Assembly: GCF_004770055.1 (NCBI RefSeq)
Contig: NZ_RQEP01000012.1
Coordinates: 62,001 to 126,000, forward strand
Origin: Leptospira semungkisensis
GTDB taxonomy: Bacteria > Spirochaetota > Leptospiria > Leptospirales > Leptospiraceae
Direction of reading: 5' to 3'
Length of the DNA stretch: 64,000 nucleotides
The position numbers and the translations under genes are program-made. Positions 43,947-54,217 of the stretch are shown here, piece after piece (the first letter of the stretch is position 1; every line of letters begins with the position of its first letter). Under the pieces are notes generated by a model. That model was given only the letters and a program-made list of their open reading frames with translations. It searched no databases and was not told the DNA's origin.

Positions 43947-45047
43947 AGTTTTGAGTTCGTGTCGAATATCGAACCTAATCCTGAAGAAAAATTAAACTTC
44001 TTCACCAAGCCTTTTCTTTTCTATCCAGTTCTTCTTTTTCTATTCGTTTTCGCTTTCGATAAGATCTTCTTTTTGGATAAGGTCCGAGACTATGTTAAGG
44101 TAGAGTTGACTTACATTTATTATGATGTAAAGCAAGAGCTCCTAAAAGAGATGATCTCTAAGTTCGGCAAGAATTCGCCGAATAAATCGGACAAGAAACT
44201 GGTCCTTTTGATGGGATCGTCTAGAATGCTATATTTCAAGAATCAAGAGATCTTGGATTTCTACCCGGATTGGGAAGTTTACAATCTTTCTTCGGCAGTA
44301 ACGACTCCCGCGTATTACCTGTATTTTTTAGAGAGATTATTTGAAGCAGGGGTCAAGCCTGATTATTTGGTTCTAGAGGCGGATCCTTTTCAGTTCAACG
44401 CGAACAGTACTACATTCAAAAAATCGAATTTAGCGAACAGTTTTGATGTTCGCTTTATCCTTACTCATGCTTGGAATCTGGGAAAGGAAAATGTGAACTA
44501 TTATCTTGCGAACTTCTTCTTTGGTGTAAGCAAGAATAAGCCATATTTAGAGAATGTGTATGCTCATCTTACCAATAAGAAATTCGAGCAGGCGGATCTG
44601 ATCAAACAACTCACCGTCGATTCTTTGCATAAGGATAAGGGGAACGCCCTTTCTCCCGCCGGTGGCTTTACTGAAAAAGATTACGGCAAGTTAGAAGCCA
44701 GTTCGATTCGGACCATAGGCTGGATCTATCCTAAATATTCTCCTTCTGAAATGCAATTTTCCTTTTATGAGGATATATTGGAAGAAGTGAAGTCCAGAGG
44801 AATCCCCACCTTGGTCGTAAGACCGGAGGTTTCTCTTCCTCTCGAAAATCTACTGAAAGAGCTGAACATTCCCGCGCCTTGGTGGGAAAGGATACGTCCG
44901 ATCAACTCTAAGTTCGGCATTCCTCTCATCGATATGGCAGAAGCGAATGACTACGATTGTAACACATTCGCGGATAGCGGTCACATGGCTGTGGACTGCT
45001 ACCGTCCTTTCTTGAGATTCCTTAGGATCCGGTTTCCAGGTAACTGA
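43938..45047 (+). CDS. DUF1574 / SGNH-like membrane-anchored protein
   Basis: The 369-residue protein has one N-terminal membrane segment ([19 protein letters not shown]), then a periplasmic SGNH-like domain with GSSRMLYF (nucleophile Ser region, about residue 95) and a C-terminal [15 protein letters not shown] (Asp-His pair). This is the DUF1574 family common in leptospires and related to proteins that O-acetylate surface polysaccharides. The start is unclear: ATG 43938 sits in a hairpin loop, and GTG 43959 follows GGGGAG. It resembles the gene at 2458-4026 in design. Confidence 0.82.
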   Translation: MPGSFEFVSNIEPNPEEKLNFFTKPFLFYPVLLFLFVFAFDKIFFLDKVRDYVKVELTYIYYDVKQELLKEMISKFGKNSPNKSDKKLVLLMGSSRMLYFKNQEILDFYPDWEVYNLSSAVTTPAYYLYFLERLFEAGVKPDYLVLEADPFQFNANSTTFKKSNLANSFDVRFILTHAWNLGKENVNYYLANFFFGVSKNKPYLENVYAHLTNKKFEQADLIKQLTVDSLHKDKGNALSPAGGFTEKDYGKLEASSIRTIGWIYPKYSPSEMQFSFYEDILEEVKSRGIPTLVVRPEVSLPLENLLKELNIPAPWWERIRPINSKFGIPLIDMAEANDYDCNTFADSGHMAVDCYRPFLRFLRIRFPGN

Positions 45048-45146
45048 TTTCGTTTCTCCTTCTTCCCTTTCTTCCGGGAAAGGAGGTTGACGAGTACGCT
45101 CGTTCGGCTTAGCTTTGTTGAGTTAGATTTACTCGGACGGCGACGT

Positions 45147-46439
45147 ATGAAAAAAATTTTATCCCTGACGGTTTCAATTTCTTTGCTAGCAAGTTGTTCT
45201 TCTATTAATATAGGAGAAAATAAAGGTAAGGATGCTGAGTTCCAAATTTTAGATCCGAATCTTAGGGTCGAAAAGTTCAAAGAAACTTTTAATATCAAAG
45301 CGGAAGGTCCTGTGACTCTGGATTGTTCCGGTAAACCTTGTACTCCGGATCAGGTCAGTGCCTTGACCCCGGATCAAATTAAGAAATTTAAACGCAATGG
45401 CGAATGGAAAGAATATGTTGAGAAGGAAGGGACTGGTCCCGACAAAAAGAAATTCTCCGTTCTAGTCCGTGTGGGAACTTATAAAGACGATAAGAGAGAC
45501 GGCATCTGGAAAACCTTATTCGAGACAGGCGAAACTCTGAGAGAGACTCCTTATGTTGCCGGAGTGAAGGAAGGCGAGGACAAGAAACTCACCAAAGACG
45601 GCACTCAAACCGAAAGCACTATCTATAAAGCGGATAAGAAGAACGGTCCATATTGGGCTAAAACCGATAAAGGTGTCTTAACGGAAGAAGGGACTTATAC
45701 CGACGACAAGAAGACCGGAACTTGGAAGGAATACTATAACGAGGACGGAGCTAAGAAAACCGTCGGAGATTATAGAGATGGCAAGAAGAACGGAAAAGAA
45801 TCCAATTATTATAAAGATGGAACCACTCTTTCTTCGGAAGGATCGTATGGGGATGACCTAAAAGTAGGATACTGGAAGAACTATTACGATAACGGTGGAG
45901 TGTCTTCGGAAGGCGGCTATACTCCTAAGGGAACTGGAGATGATAAAAAATCACTTCGTTCAGGTGCCTGGAAGGAATATTATAAAAACGGAAAGGTATT
46001 CGCCGAAGGACAAAGAGATCACACTCGCAAAGGGGACTGGAAGTTCTACTGGAGCAGCGGAAATCCTGCTTATAAGGGTGCGATGATGAACGAAATGATG
46101 ATGAGCTCCGCAGAAGTGTATGATAAAGACGGGCAGTTGATCGGCAAGGGCAAGCTTTTATTCGACCTTCTCTTGATGGATGATAAGACTGATGAACTGA
46201 AAGCAAAGTTCAAGCCTGATCTTCCGTTTACTTATTATAAAAACGGAAAGAAGACTTTTGAGATCCAAAGTGAGACCACCGCGATAGAGTATGACGAGTC
46301 CGGAGCGAAGATCGGACAAGGACCGGTTATGCCTGGAACCAATGCAAAGAACGATTGCTGGACTACCTCTCAGGGCAAGAAGTACTACGTGAATGGAAAA
46401 GAGAACGCCAAGATGGGCGAATTGCAGGGTTGCAAATAA
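45147..46439 (+). CDS. Lipoprotein with MORN/YwqK-type repeats
   Basis: The 430-residue protein has a lipoprotein signal ([19 protein letters not shown], lipobox LASC). From about residue 70 to 330 there are repeated units of the form G-x-WKEYYxNG plus EGxYxxGKKxG ([32 protein letters not shown]), the MORN_2/YwqK pattern. Five or more units are visible. The role of such leptospiral lipoproteins is unknown; a cell-surface or periplasmic scaffold is likely. I start it at ATG 45147; the longer frame lacks a signal peptide. Confidence 0.85.
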   Translation: MKKILSLTVSISLLASCSSINIGENKGKDAEFQILDPNLRVEKFKETFNIKAEGPVTLDCSGKPCTPDQVSALTPDQIKKFKRNGEWKEYVEKEGTGPDKKKFSVLVRVGTYKDDKRDGIWKTLFETGETLRETPYVAGVKEGEDKKLTKDGTQTESTIYKADKKNGPYWAKTDKGVLTEEGTYTDDKKTGTWKEYYNEDGAKKTVGDYRDGKKNGKESNYYKDGTTLSSEGSYGDDLKVGYWKNYYDNGGVSSEGGYTPKGTGDDKKSLRSGAWKEYYKNGKVFAEGQRDHTRKGDWKFYWSSGNPAYKGAMMNEMMMSSAEVYDKDGQLIGKGKLLFDLLLMDDKTDELKAKFKPDLPFTYYKNGKKTFEIQSETTAIEYDESGAKIGQGPVMPGTNAKNDCWTTSQGKKYYVNGKENAKMGELQGCK

Positions 46440-46454
46440 TCTAAAACACAATCA

Positions 46455-46486
46455 GCGCTCTTCCGGTCTATTGGCCTGAAGAGCGT
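46455..46486 (+). terminator. Stem-loop after the MORN lipoprotein gene
   Basis: CGCTCTTC and GAAGAGCG pair over 8 bp, with inner CGG/CCTG. It starts 16 nt after the stop. The following TTCTAAAGG is a poor T-tract, so termination would be weak or Rho-assisted. Confidence 0.45.
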
Positions 46487-46506
46487 TCTAAAGGAAGCTC
46501 CTAATT

Positions 46507-47121
46507 TTGCAGAAAATCATTACGAATAACGATTACAAAAAAATTGGCTTGGGGTTTCTGATCGCTGCCCCTTTGTTCTTTCTCTTGGGATATTTCATGC
46601 GGGGATGTGGCTCCGTAGACAGGCAGGCAAAAGTCACTTACAGCGGTTCTTTTACAGAAGGGACTCTGATTTCCATAGATGCAAAAAACGTAATATTAAA
46701 GGATCCTGATTTTTCCATTCCTCTGGAAACTGTTGAGAAAATAGAATTTTTAGAGGATGCCCAGAGTCTAAATTCCAGCCAAGTCCCTTTGTCGGATTCA
46801 GAAAAGTCCTTTGTGGGAACTTATAAATTGCAGGTGGGAATCCACAAAGGAGTCCTGAGCATCTTTCCTAGAAAGACTGGAGGGATTGGTGCGAGCCTTC
46901 GCTTCACGAATTGGGGAAAGGGCACGAACGAATATCTGTCAGGGATCAAAGTCACAGGCAAGAGCATTCGGTTCATTCGTTCTTGCAGCGGCGCGAAATG
47001 TTCAGAGATAGGCAGTAGTACTCCATTTACTCAGACCTATACAGGTGATCTGGATGGAAAGAAGATCCAGGGCGCCTACCAGGGAAGCAATAGCTCCGGG
47101 CGTTGGATCGCGGAACGTTAG
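46507..47121 (+). CDS. Membrane-anchored hypothetical protein
   Basis: The 204-residue protein has one N-terminal hydrophobic segment (GLGFLIAAPLFFLLGYF). The following MRGCGSVDR could be a non-standard lipobox. The rest is beta-rich and predicted extracytoplasmic, with two cysteines in SCSGAKCSE. No family is recognised. It starts at TTG 46507 and lies 18 nt before moxR, so it probably heads the Bat-type operon. A PhoX or Bat-linked role is not evident. Confidence 0.7.
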   Translation: MQKIITNNDYKKIGLGFLIAAPLFFLLGYFMRGCGSVDRQAKVTYSGSFTEGTLISIDAKNVILKDPDFSIPLETVEKIEFLEDAQSLNSSQVPLSDSEKSFVGTYKLQVGIHKGVLSIFPRKTGGIGASLRFTNWGKGTNEYLSGIKVTGKSIRFIRSCSGAKCSEIGSSTPFTQTYTGDLDGKKIQGAYQGSNSSGRWIAER

Positions 47122-47139
47122 TTTATACCAAGGAATTTT

Positions 47140-48150
47140 ATGGAATCGGCTACGAGTAAGCAAGGGATTCTTCCATTAGCAGAATCTGATATTCAATTTG
47201 CAAAAAATACTCTGGATAGGATCCGCCAGGAACTTACCGGAGAGATCACCGGACAAGAGACAGTGGTCAAGAATCTGCTTATCTCTCTTGCTTGCCAGGG
47301 CCATGTTCTTTTGGAAGGGATGCCTGGTCTTGCAAAGACTCTTCTTGCGAAATCGGTGTCTTCTGCACTTGCTTTGGATTTCAAGAGAGTGCAATTTACT
47401 CCGGACCTTCTTCCTGCCGACCTGATCGGAACTGTGGTATTCAATCCAAAGAACGGAGAATTCAATACTCGCAAGGGACCTATATTCACCGGAGTCTTAC
47501 TTGCTGATGAGATTAACCGTGCTCCTGCCAAAGTACAATCCGCATTATTGGAATGTATGGAAGAAAGAACCGTGACTATAGGAGATCATACCTTTCCATT
47601 GGAGAGGCCTTTCTTGGTCTTGGCGACGGAAAACCCCATCGATCAGGACGGGACCTATCCATTGCCGGAAGCACAGATGGATCGCTTCTTCATGAAGGTG
47701 CTCGTGGAGTATCCTGATATGAACGAGGAGCTTGCTATTCTGGAGCAACACGGTAAGCTCGCTTCTTCTCCTAAACGCATTCAAAAAACTGCAAGTGCTC
47801 AGGACATATTGAAGATCTCCAGCTTAGTGGATCGTGTTCATGTGGAGCCTAAGTTAAAGAGCTATATAGTTCGCTTGGTCCGAAATACTCGTCCTGAAGA
47901 AAAAACTGTGCCAGAACTTCTTCCTTATGTGAGACATGGGGCTTCTCCCCGTGCGAGTTTAAGTCTTCTCAAGGCGTCTAAGGCAAGAGCTCTTTGGGAA
48001 GGAAGAGATTACGTTGCTCCGGAGGATGTGAAGGCTGTCCTGCCTGAGATCCTGAGACATAGGATCCTACTTACATTCGAAGCTATTTCCGAAGATGTGG
48101 GAATAGAATCAGTTATCCGCATCGTCTCCGACGCGACCCAAGTGCTATAA
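47140..48150 (+). CDS. MoxR-family AAA+ ATPase
   Basis: The 336-residue ATPase has Walker A GMPGLAKT (residues 60-67), Walker [11 protein letters not shown] with Asp123-Glu124, sensor 1 in [19 protein letters not shown] and the sensor-2 region [13 protein letters not shown]. MoxR proteins act as chaperone-like ATPases that work with VWA proteins encoded beside them. Here it is followed by DUF58, BatA, BatB/C and BatD genes, the standard arrangement. A good ribosome-binding site (AAGGA) precedes the ATG. Confidence 0.95.
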   Translation: MESATSKQGILPLAESDIQFAKNTLDRIRQELTGEITGQETVVKNLLISLACQGHVLLEGMPGLAKTLLAKSVSSALALDFKRVQFTPDLLPADLIGTVVFNPKNGEFNTRKGPIFTGVLLADEINRAPAKVQSALLECMEERTVTIGDHTFPLERPFLVLATENPIDQDGTYPLPEAQMDRFFMKVLVEYPDMNEELAILEQHGKLASSPKRIQKTASAQDILKISSLVDRVHVEPKLKSYIVRLVRNTRPEEKTVPELLPYVRHGASPRASLSLLKASKARALWEGRDYVAPEDVKAVLPEILRHRILLTFEAISEDVGIESVIRIVSDATQVL

Positions 48151-48167
48151 GTTTTCGGAAGCGACAC

Positions 48168-48992
48168 ATGCTTCGCAAAGAATATCAAAATCTGATCCAA
48201 CTTTTAGATTTCAAAGAGAAAGGATTCTCTTTGCGAAATCGACAAGGAACTGCTGCAAGCTCCAGAAAGGGGAGGGGAGTGGACTTCAAAGATGTCCGTC
48301 CTTATGCAGTGGGAGATGATACTAGATTGATCGACTGGAACGTTACCTCTCGCTTCGGAGAATTGCATGTGAGAGAGTTTAACGAGGAGAAAGAGAGATT
48401 AGGAGTATTCTTCTTAGACGTTTCAGAGTCCATGGACTGGAGTAGTTCAGAATGGACTAAGGCAGAGAATGCGTTTCAAGTACTTGCATTACTCACTCTT
48501 ATCTATGTTAGAAGGGGAAATTTAGCGAAGATACTTCTCTATTCGGATAAGTTAGAATGGGAAACAGGATATCTGCGAAGCGTAGAAGAAGCCTTACCTT
48601 GCTTAGAGAAAGTGCGTTTGTATTCCCATCAAAAAAGAAGAACGGATCCTAAGCTTCCATTCACTCTTTTGAAAAACAGGATCAGAAGATATACGGATTC
48701 CTATGTGCTTTCCGATTTTCAGGGATCTACATCTCTTCGAAAATTAACCGGATTAAGAAAATTTCATACTTTGCATGCAATCCGATTTGTAGACGCATTA
48801 GAAAACTCTTCTGAAAGAAATATGCTTTCTTACTTTTTAGGGAAAGATCCGGAAGTGGGAACTCTTTCTCGCGGAAAGCAGGTAGACGTCAAAAAAAATC
48901 TAGAAGTACTATTCAAGTCCAGGTATTTGGAATTAGAAGGAAGAGATACAGATCCTACGAAACTTCTGAATTATTGGAGAAATTTAGGATGA
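48168..48992 (+). CDS. DUF58 domain protein
   Basis: The 274-residue protein has the DUF58 signature VDFKDVRPYAVGDDTRLIDW (about residues 37-56) followed by a VWA-like fold (VFFLDVSESMDWSS with a partial MIDAS). Such proteins pair with MoxR ATPases and are thought to be envelope- or assembly-related. It is 17 nt after moxR on the same strand, then a 101-bp gap with a palindromic repeat separates it from the next gene. Confidence 0.93.
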   Translation: MLRKEYQNLIQLLDFKEKGFSLRNRQGTAASSRKGRGVDFKDVRPYAVGDDTRLIDWNVTSRFGELHVREFNEEKERLGVFFLDVSESMDWSSSEWTKAENAFQVLALLTLIYVRRGNLAKILLYSDKLEWETGYLRSVEEALPCLEKVRLYSHQKRRTDPKLPFTLLKNRIRRYTDSYVLSDFQGSTSLRKLTGLRKFHTLHAIRFVDALENSSERNMLSYFLGKDPEVGTLSRGKQVDVKKNLEVLFKSRYLELEGRDTDPTKLLNYWRNLG

Positions 48993-49010
48993 TTGTAGGA
49001 GCTCCTACAA
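48993..49010. repeat. 18-bp perfect palindrome, short dispersed repeat
   Basis: T-TGTAGGA-GC-TCCTACA-A is a perfect palindrome starting just after the DUF58 stop. Related TGTAGGA-nn-TCCTACA sequences lie at 51554-51569 and 52024-52037 (inside batB/C), and a decayed half at 62957-62967. Confidence 0.6.
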
Positions 49011-49093
49011 GCAAGCGCTCCGAAGAAGCGTCACTCTTTGGATGCTTTAAGCGACACGGAAGGCTTAAAAAAAATTTATCCGTCCTTGACTGC

Positions 49094-49966
49094 ATGCGAT
49101 CTTTCGGATTAAGAAAGATAGCTATCGTACTCTCTCTTATTTTGTCTTCTTCTCCTCTGTTTGCTTTGAAAGAGGCTTGGAGCCCGGATCATGTGAGCAT
49201 AGGACAGAGAGCGGAATATGTTTTGGAATTTCAAGAAGGAGAGATTATATCTCCCGATTTTCCCTTGAAGGGAATTCATTCCGATCCTGATTCTCCTGAT
49301 CTCCCACTTCTAGAAGTGATTTCTGTAAATGTAGAAAAGAATAAGATTAAACTAATCGTAATCTATTACGCGACGGGAAAATTCACTCTTCCTGTGGTCT
49401 GGAAAGATGCAAACTCAAAAGAATATAGGTCCAAAATGATTCTTACGGTTCTTTCTTCCTTGAGTGAAAAAGATCAAATGCCGGAAGATATCTTGCCTCC
49501 TCTAGAATTTTCCGGGCCGTACGGTTGGAAATTGGCTGCCTTGTTCGCTGCGCTTGCTTCTATCCTGCTTGGAGTTCTCTATGCCTGGTACTTGCACCAA
49601 ACAAAAGCGCATCGTCCGGTGGATGCCTTACTGCAAACGGACCCTTGGATTCATAGAATTCTAATTTACGAAAATGGATTGGATGAACTCATCAATTCTC
49701 CTCCCATCAATACTCGCGAATTTTATAGGACGCTTTCCGGATATATACGAGAGAATATGGCGAGGAAATTGAATACTTCCTTTGCGCATCTTACCGAGGC
49801 AGAATTATTTTCCAAAATCTATGATTCGTTTCCGATCGATGGGGAAGAGGCTCGCACTTGGGAGAATCTATTGCGCAAGTCCCAATATTCCGGTGATGAT
49901 ATAAACATTTCTCGCGAAGATGCGGTGCAGGCCTGGGATTATTGGAAGGAGGTTCTCTCCGAATGA
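49094..49966 (+). CDS. Membrane protein of the Bat operon (DUF4381-like)
   Basis: The 290-residue protein has a signal peptide ([19 protein letters not shown]), a short extracytoplasmic beta domain of ~110 residues and a membrane segment ([20 protein letters not shown]). A cytoplasmic helical tail follows ([20 protein letters not shown]), as in DUF4381-type proteins of MoxR/VWA operons. I start it at ATG 49094 because the signal peptide begins there. The frame is open to 48974, but that part holds a palindromic repeat. Its stop overlaps batA by 4 nt. Confidence 0.8.
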   Translation: MRSFGLRKIAIVLSLILSSSPLFALKEAWSPDHVSIGQRAEYVLEFQEGEIISPDFPLKGIHSDPDSPDLPLLEVISVNVEKNKIKLIVIYYATGKFTLPVVWKDANSKEYRSKMILTVLSSLSEKDQMPEDILPPLEFSGPYGWKLAALFAALASILLGVLYAWYLHQTKAHRPVDALLQTDPWIHRILIYENGLDELINSPPINTREFYRTLSGYIRENMARKLNTSFAHLTEAELFSKIYDSFPIDGEEARTWENLLRKSQYSGDDINISREDAVQAWDYWKEVLSE

Positions 49967-50907
49967 ATGAATGGGAGGCTCCTCTCTATCTTCTTCTATT
50001 GGTTCCGATTTGGATCTGGACCTTGTATTCTTATTGGAAGAAGGATCCAGCGCTCAGTTTGCAACTTAGGATCCCTGGAGAAAAGCCATCTGGGGCAGGA
50101 GCTGTTCTGGAATGGTCCTCACGTTATTTTCCTTTGCTTCGACCTATTGCACTAAGTCTGTTCGTAATCGCCTTGGCTGGCCCAGGAAAGAAATACAGAT
50201 TTTTGCCGGACGAAACCCAAGGAGTGGATATCATGCTCGCCTTGGATGTGTCCGGCTCTATGTCGAAGAGTAGAGACTTCTTGCCGGAAACACGTCTAGG
50301 GATCTCTAAGAAACTACTGAAAGAGTTTATTAGAAAAAGAGAAACGGATCGGATTGGTCTAGTTGTATTCGCTGGAGGAGCATATCTGCAATCTCCTTTG
50401 ACTAGTGACCGAGCTACTCTCGAAGAGATCTTAGGAATGGCAGAAGAAGAGACCGTGCCTGAACAAGGAACTGCAATCGGAGACGCAGTCATTCTTTCTT
50501 CTTATCGTTTGAGAAGATCTCCAGCAAGATCCAAGGTAATTGTACTCATCACGGATGGGGTCTCGAATACTGGTCGGATAGACCCAGTGACCGCAACAGA
50601 AATAGCGAAAGGAGTAGGGATCAAAATCTACTCCATAGGGATCGGAAAAGAAGATCAATCCTACGAAGTGAACTTTGATATTCTGGACGAGCTCTCCAAA
50701 AAAACAGGAGGAGTTTTCTATCGTGCAGAAGATGTAAGTCAGTTGAGAGAGGTGCTTGCATCGATTGACTCTTTGGAAAAGGATCTGTTGGCACTTCCTC
50801 CAGAAGAAGTAAGGGAAACACAGGCCTTGATCATTCTAGCTTATGCTTTGGCCTTGCTCGGTCTGGATCTATTCTTGAGAACTTGGCTCTTTAGGTACTA
50901 TGTATGA
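49963..50907 (+). CDS. batA: BatA, VWA-domain aerotolerance protein
   Basis: The 314-residue protein has two N-terminal membrane helices ([35 protein letters not shown]) and a periplasmic VWA domain with a complete MIDAS ([14 protein letters not shown], then TAIGDA and [10 protein letters not shown]). A C-terminal helix follows ([18 protein letters not shown]). Bat proteins were first tied to aerotolerance in Bacteroides and have been studied in L. biflexa for oxidative stress, with modest phenotypes as I recall. The ATG has AAGGAGG 10 nt upstream and overlaps the previous stop (ATGA). Confidence 0.92.
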   Translation: MNEWEAPLYLLLLVPIWIWTLYSYWKKDPALSLQLRIPGEKPSGAGAVLEWSSRYFPLLRPIALSLFVIALAGPGKKYRFLPDETQGVDIMLALDVSGSMSKSRDFLPETRLGISKKLLKEFIRKRETDRIGLVVFAGGAYLQSPLTSDRATLEEILGMAEEETVPEQGTAIGDAVILSSYRLRRSPARSKVIVLITDGVSNTGRIDPVTATEIAKGVGIKIYSIGIGKEDQSYEVNFDILDELSKKTGGVFYRAEDVSQLREVLASIDSLEKDLLALPPEEVRETQALIILAYALALLGLDLFLRTWLFRYYV

Positions 50908-52616
50908 GCGAAAAGTTTTTAGAATCTTTTTGGACTGCGTTAGTTCTCATTTTTGTAGGGTACGCATTCTTTAAGATTGCATTTTATTTCTTCTGGAATC
51001 GCTGGAAGAAACAATTTCCAGGTCTTTCTAGAGAAGCTAAGGTACCTTCTCTTTGGTTGGTGCTGATCAGAGTATTGATTTTAGGAATCGTATTCTATCT
51101 TTCTTATTCAGGATTCAAGAAGTCAGAAGGAACTCAATCCAAGGAAGAAGAAACCTTAAGAGGAGTGGACTTTCTATTTTTGGTGGATGTAAGCCTTTCC
51201 ATGCAAGCGGTGGACATTACTCCTTCTCGTTTAGCTAGAATCAAGGAAACGATTTTAAGAATGTTGCCTGAGTTACCCGGCAATCGTTTCGGTATGATCG
51301 TATTTGCCGCTTCTCCTTTTGTGTATTGCCCAATGACATCCGATGCGAGAGCCTTTGCAGAGTATGTAAGAGGATTGGATGCGGACATAGTGGGCGATCG
51401 AGGTACCGATCTGAATGCTGCCTTCAAAAAGGCTGACGAAGTCTTAAATTCGAATCAGGTACTTAGGAACCGCATCCTCGTCTTGGCTACAGATGGAGAA
51501 GATATGGAATCTCCAAGTTTGTTCCGATTCCCTGCGGATGTTTGGGTCTGGTCTGTAGGATCTCCTACAGGAGGAGCAATCGCGTACACGGACGATGGCT
51601 CCCGGGTCTCCGGTTATTTAACTAGAGAAGGCTCCCTGGCCCCTTATGAAAATTCTCCTGGAGCGGTGATCTCCAAGGCAAACCCCTCTTTTTTAAGAGA
51701 TTTGGCTCGTAGCAATGATGGTAAATTTCTGGATTTAGATTCGGAAAGTCCTAATCTAAAAGAAGTCCAAACATGGGTGGGCTCCATGGAGAAGAATACG
51801 AACCAAAGGATCCATAATCTAAGAAGGGCAGAGGGAGTCCAAAAATTCCTTTTGCCTATCGTGCTTCTCTTGCTATTCGATTTCTTTGTATTAGAGATCT
51901 GGGGAAAATATTCTCACAAATTTCGCAAGAAGTTAACCACTGCAGCATTGTTTCTTCTCATTCTCTCTTCTCCCAGATTATCTGCCGTCGAATTAGATCC
52001 AGGTGGGAACCGCGTGAAGGAAGGTAGGAACTCCTACGATGGAGGAGACTTCAAGGGCTCTCTGGAGAAGTATAAGGAAGCAGAGCAGTACTTTCCAGAA
52101 GATCCCAGATTGGATTTCAATCGTGGAGACTCCGAATATAAATCCGGAAACATAGACAGGGCAATTCGTCATTTCGAGAAAGGCACGGAAGCCAAGGACT
52201 TCAAGGTAAGAGCGATGTCCCATTATAATTTGGGAAACGCCTACATGAAGTTAGGCGATAGAAAAAAGGCAGCAGAACATTATCTTCGTTCCTTAAAAGA
52301 GTATCCTGGCATGGAGCCTGCTAAGAAAAATCTAGAATGGTTGCGTAAACTTCCTCCAAACGGTGGAGAAGGTTCCGGGAACAAAGATCAATCACAAGGC
52401 AAGAACGACTCGATCCAACCCGGGACAGGAGGAGAAGGGGATAACGAAGAAGGTTCAAAGAACAAGAATAAGTCCAAATCGGAAGCCGGAAAAGATCCTA
52501 AGAACAAAAATAAATCGAAGGCAGAGCAAGAGTTAGATCGGATCATGGAGTCCATGGATCTGGATAATGTAAAGAGAAGAAGTCCCGGCTCCAGAAATCG
52601 AGAGGTGTTCTGGTGA
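50904..52616 (+). CDS. batB: BatB/BatC fusion (VWA plus TPR)
   Basis: Of 570 residues, about 1-330 are BatB: membrane helices, a VWA domain with [15 protein letters not shown] and [10 protein letters not shown]. Residues about 325-375 hold two more hydrophobic segments, the second ([20 protein letters not shown]) looking like an internal signal peptide. Then comes a BatC-like TPR part ([40 protein letters not shown]) and a Lys/Asn/Ser-rich low-complexity tail. In many bacteria these are separate genes. It overlaps batA and batD by 4 nt each. Confidence 0.92.
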   Translation: MSEKFLESFWTALVLIFVGYAFFKIAFYFFWNRWKKQFPGLSREAKVPSLWLVLIRVLILGIVFYLSYSGFKKSEGTQSKEEETLRGVDFLFLVDVSLSMQAVDITPSRLARIKETILRMLPELPGNRFGMIVFAASPFVYCPMTSDARAFAEYVRGLDADIVGDRGTDLNAAFKKADEVLNSNQVLRNRILVLATDGEDMESPSLFRFPADVWVWSVGSPTGGAIAYTDDGSRVSGYLTREGSLAPYENSPGAVISKANPSFLRDLARSNDGKFLDLDSESPNLKEVQTWVGSMEKNTNQRIHNLRRAEGVQKFLLPIVLLLLFDFFVLEIWGKYSHKFRKKLTTAALFLLILSSPRLSAVELDPGGNRVKEGRNSYDGGDFKGSLEKYKEAEQYFPEDPRLDFNRGDSEYKSGNIDRAIRHFEKGTEAKDFKVRAMSHYNLGNAYMKLGDRKKAAEHYLRSLKEYPGMEPAKKNLEWLRKLPPNGGEGSGNKDQSQGKNDSIQPGTGGEGDNEEGSKNKNKSKSEAGKDPKNKNKSKAEQELDRIMESMDLDNVKRRSPGSRNREVFW

Positions 52617-54217
52617 AACGTCATCTTCTTCTTTTCTTAATATGGATCGTAAGCGCGAGCTCTGTTTATGCATTGGATCCTAGATTTTATTTGAGCCAAT
52701 CCAGAGCGGAGTTAGGAGATCCAGTATTCGCGATCATAGAAGCTGAAAGTGGTGCACAAATTCGTGTTATAGATAAAGAATTCCAGGCCAAAGGGATCAA
52801 AGCAGTCTATTGGGGAATGGAAGATAGCACCACCATAGTGAACTTCAAAACATTTCGTAAAAAACTCATGAAGTACAGGCTTATTGCTTCCGCACCTGGA
52901 AAGTATTCCGTACCTGAGATAGCGATCGAGATAGACGGAAAGAGATATGAATCAGGTTCTCTCACTGTCGAGTTCGGAGCAAGAAGCGCTGCAGCAAGAA
53001 ATCCTGGGTCTTTCTGGAATCGATTCTTTACTACAGAAGATACTGCCGGGCCCGCAGATGGAGACCTGAAAGTAGTCTTTCAATTAGATAAGAAAGAAGT
53101 ATGGGTAGGCCAACCCATCTTGGGATTCTTCGCACTATATTATAGAAATGCAATACGTCCTTATTTTGATCGAGACCCTTCTAGCTCGATAGAATTTCCG
53201 TATTTCAGGAGCGAAGTGCTTTCCGGGATCAGCCTCACCATTCCGAATTCAGTTGTATATGAGGGAATCGAATACGAGACTTCTCCTTATAATAAAGAAA
53301 TCTTTATACTCACTCCTTTGAAGAAGGGAGAATATTCCTTGGGCTCTACTTCCTTTCATTTGGAAGGACAATTGCAGTCTTACTTTCATATGAGAAGTAT
53401 CAAGACTGTAGGAAGCAAAGTGACAGTACAGGATCTTCCTTTGCCTTCTCCAAAGACATTCGCAGGGGCAGTCGGAAATTTCAGTATCAGCCTAGAAGAA
53501 TTTCCTAAAAACATCCATGTGGACGAACCATTCCAGTTCAAGGTGGTGTTGAAAGGAAAAGGAAATCTTTCTTCCATCAGGGATCCGTTACGCTCTTCTT
53601 GCCCTTCTTCAGATTGTTATTCTGAAGTGACCTTTTTGCAGCTTCGTCCTCAAAGAGAGTTCAAGGAGTTAGGCCCGGGAGAATACGGTTTTCATCTAAG
53701 CAACTCCTATTCGTATTCCGTTCTACCTAAGAAAGAAGGAAGTTGGAAACCGAAGGATGTGCAATTCTCCTATTTCGATCCAAACTTAAAAAGATATTCT
53801 GAAATCACTGTGAGTTTTCCAAGTCTTGTTGTGGGACCTCCTCGGCCTAAGGCCAACAAGTCCGGAGTGGAGACGGAAAGAACGTACGGAATTTCTTTCT
53901 GGGGGAATTCTCTTTTAGGGATTTTAGGTTTGCTAGGGGCTCTATATATAGCGCAAGCATTTCGAAGAAGATACGAGATTGTCCGAAGTCTGAAACGACT
54001 TGACCTCTGGATCGGTTCCAAAAGAGGTTTTGTATTGAAACATTCAGCGATCACTAAGGGCTTATCGGAAGAAGAGGGAGCGGCGTTGGCCTCCTGCAAA
54101 GTGGAATCGATCCCTATATACGAGACGTATAGAAGTTTAGATCTAAATTCCCGCACCTCACTTCTTAGGATCGCACGCAAATTATTGGCGAATATAAAGG
54201 AAGAAGAATCCGCATGA
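52613..54217 (+). CDS. batD: BatD-family protein
   Basis: The 534-residue protein has a signal peptide ([16 protein letters not shown]) and a long beta-sandwich region with the BatD pattern ([20 protein letters not shown] near the start; [20 protein letters not shown] later). One membrane helix ([20 protein letters not shown], about residues 433-452) and a cytoplasmic tail follow. BatD likely forms the extracytoplasmic part of the Bat complex with BatA and BatB/C. GTG start 52613 overlaps batB/C, and its stop overlaps htpG by 4 nt. Confidence 0.9.
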   Translation: MKRHLLLFLIWIVSASSVYALDPRFYLSQSRAELGDPVFAIIEAESGAQIRVIDKEFQAKGIKAVYWGMEDSTTIVNFKTFRKKLMKYRLIASAPGKYSVPEIAIEIDGKRYESGSLTVEFGARSAAARNPGSFWNRFFTTEDTAGPADGDLKVVFQLDKKEVWVGQPILGFFALYYRNAIRPYFDRDPSSSIEFPYFRSEVLSGISLTIPNSVVYEGIEYETSPYNKEIFILTPLKKGEYSLGSTSFHLEGQLQSYFHMRSIKTVGSKVTVQDLPLPSPKTFAGAVGNFSISLEEFPKNIHVDEPFQFKVVLKGKGNLSSIRDPLRSSCPSSDCYSEVTFLQLRPQREFKELGPGEYGFHLSNSYSYSVLPKKEGSWKPKDVQFSYFDPNLKRYSEITVSFPSLVVGPPRPKANKSGVETERTYGISFWGNSLLGILGLLGALYIAQAFRRRYEIVRSLKRLDLWIGSKRGFVLKHSAITKGLSEEEGAALASCKVESIPIYETYRSLDLNSRTSLLRIARKLLANIKEEESA

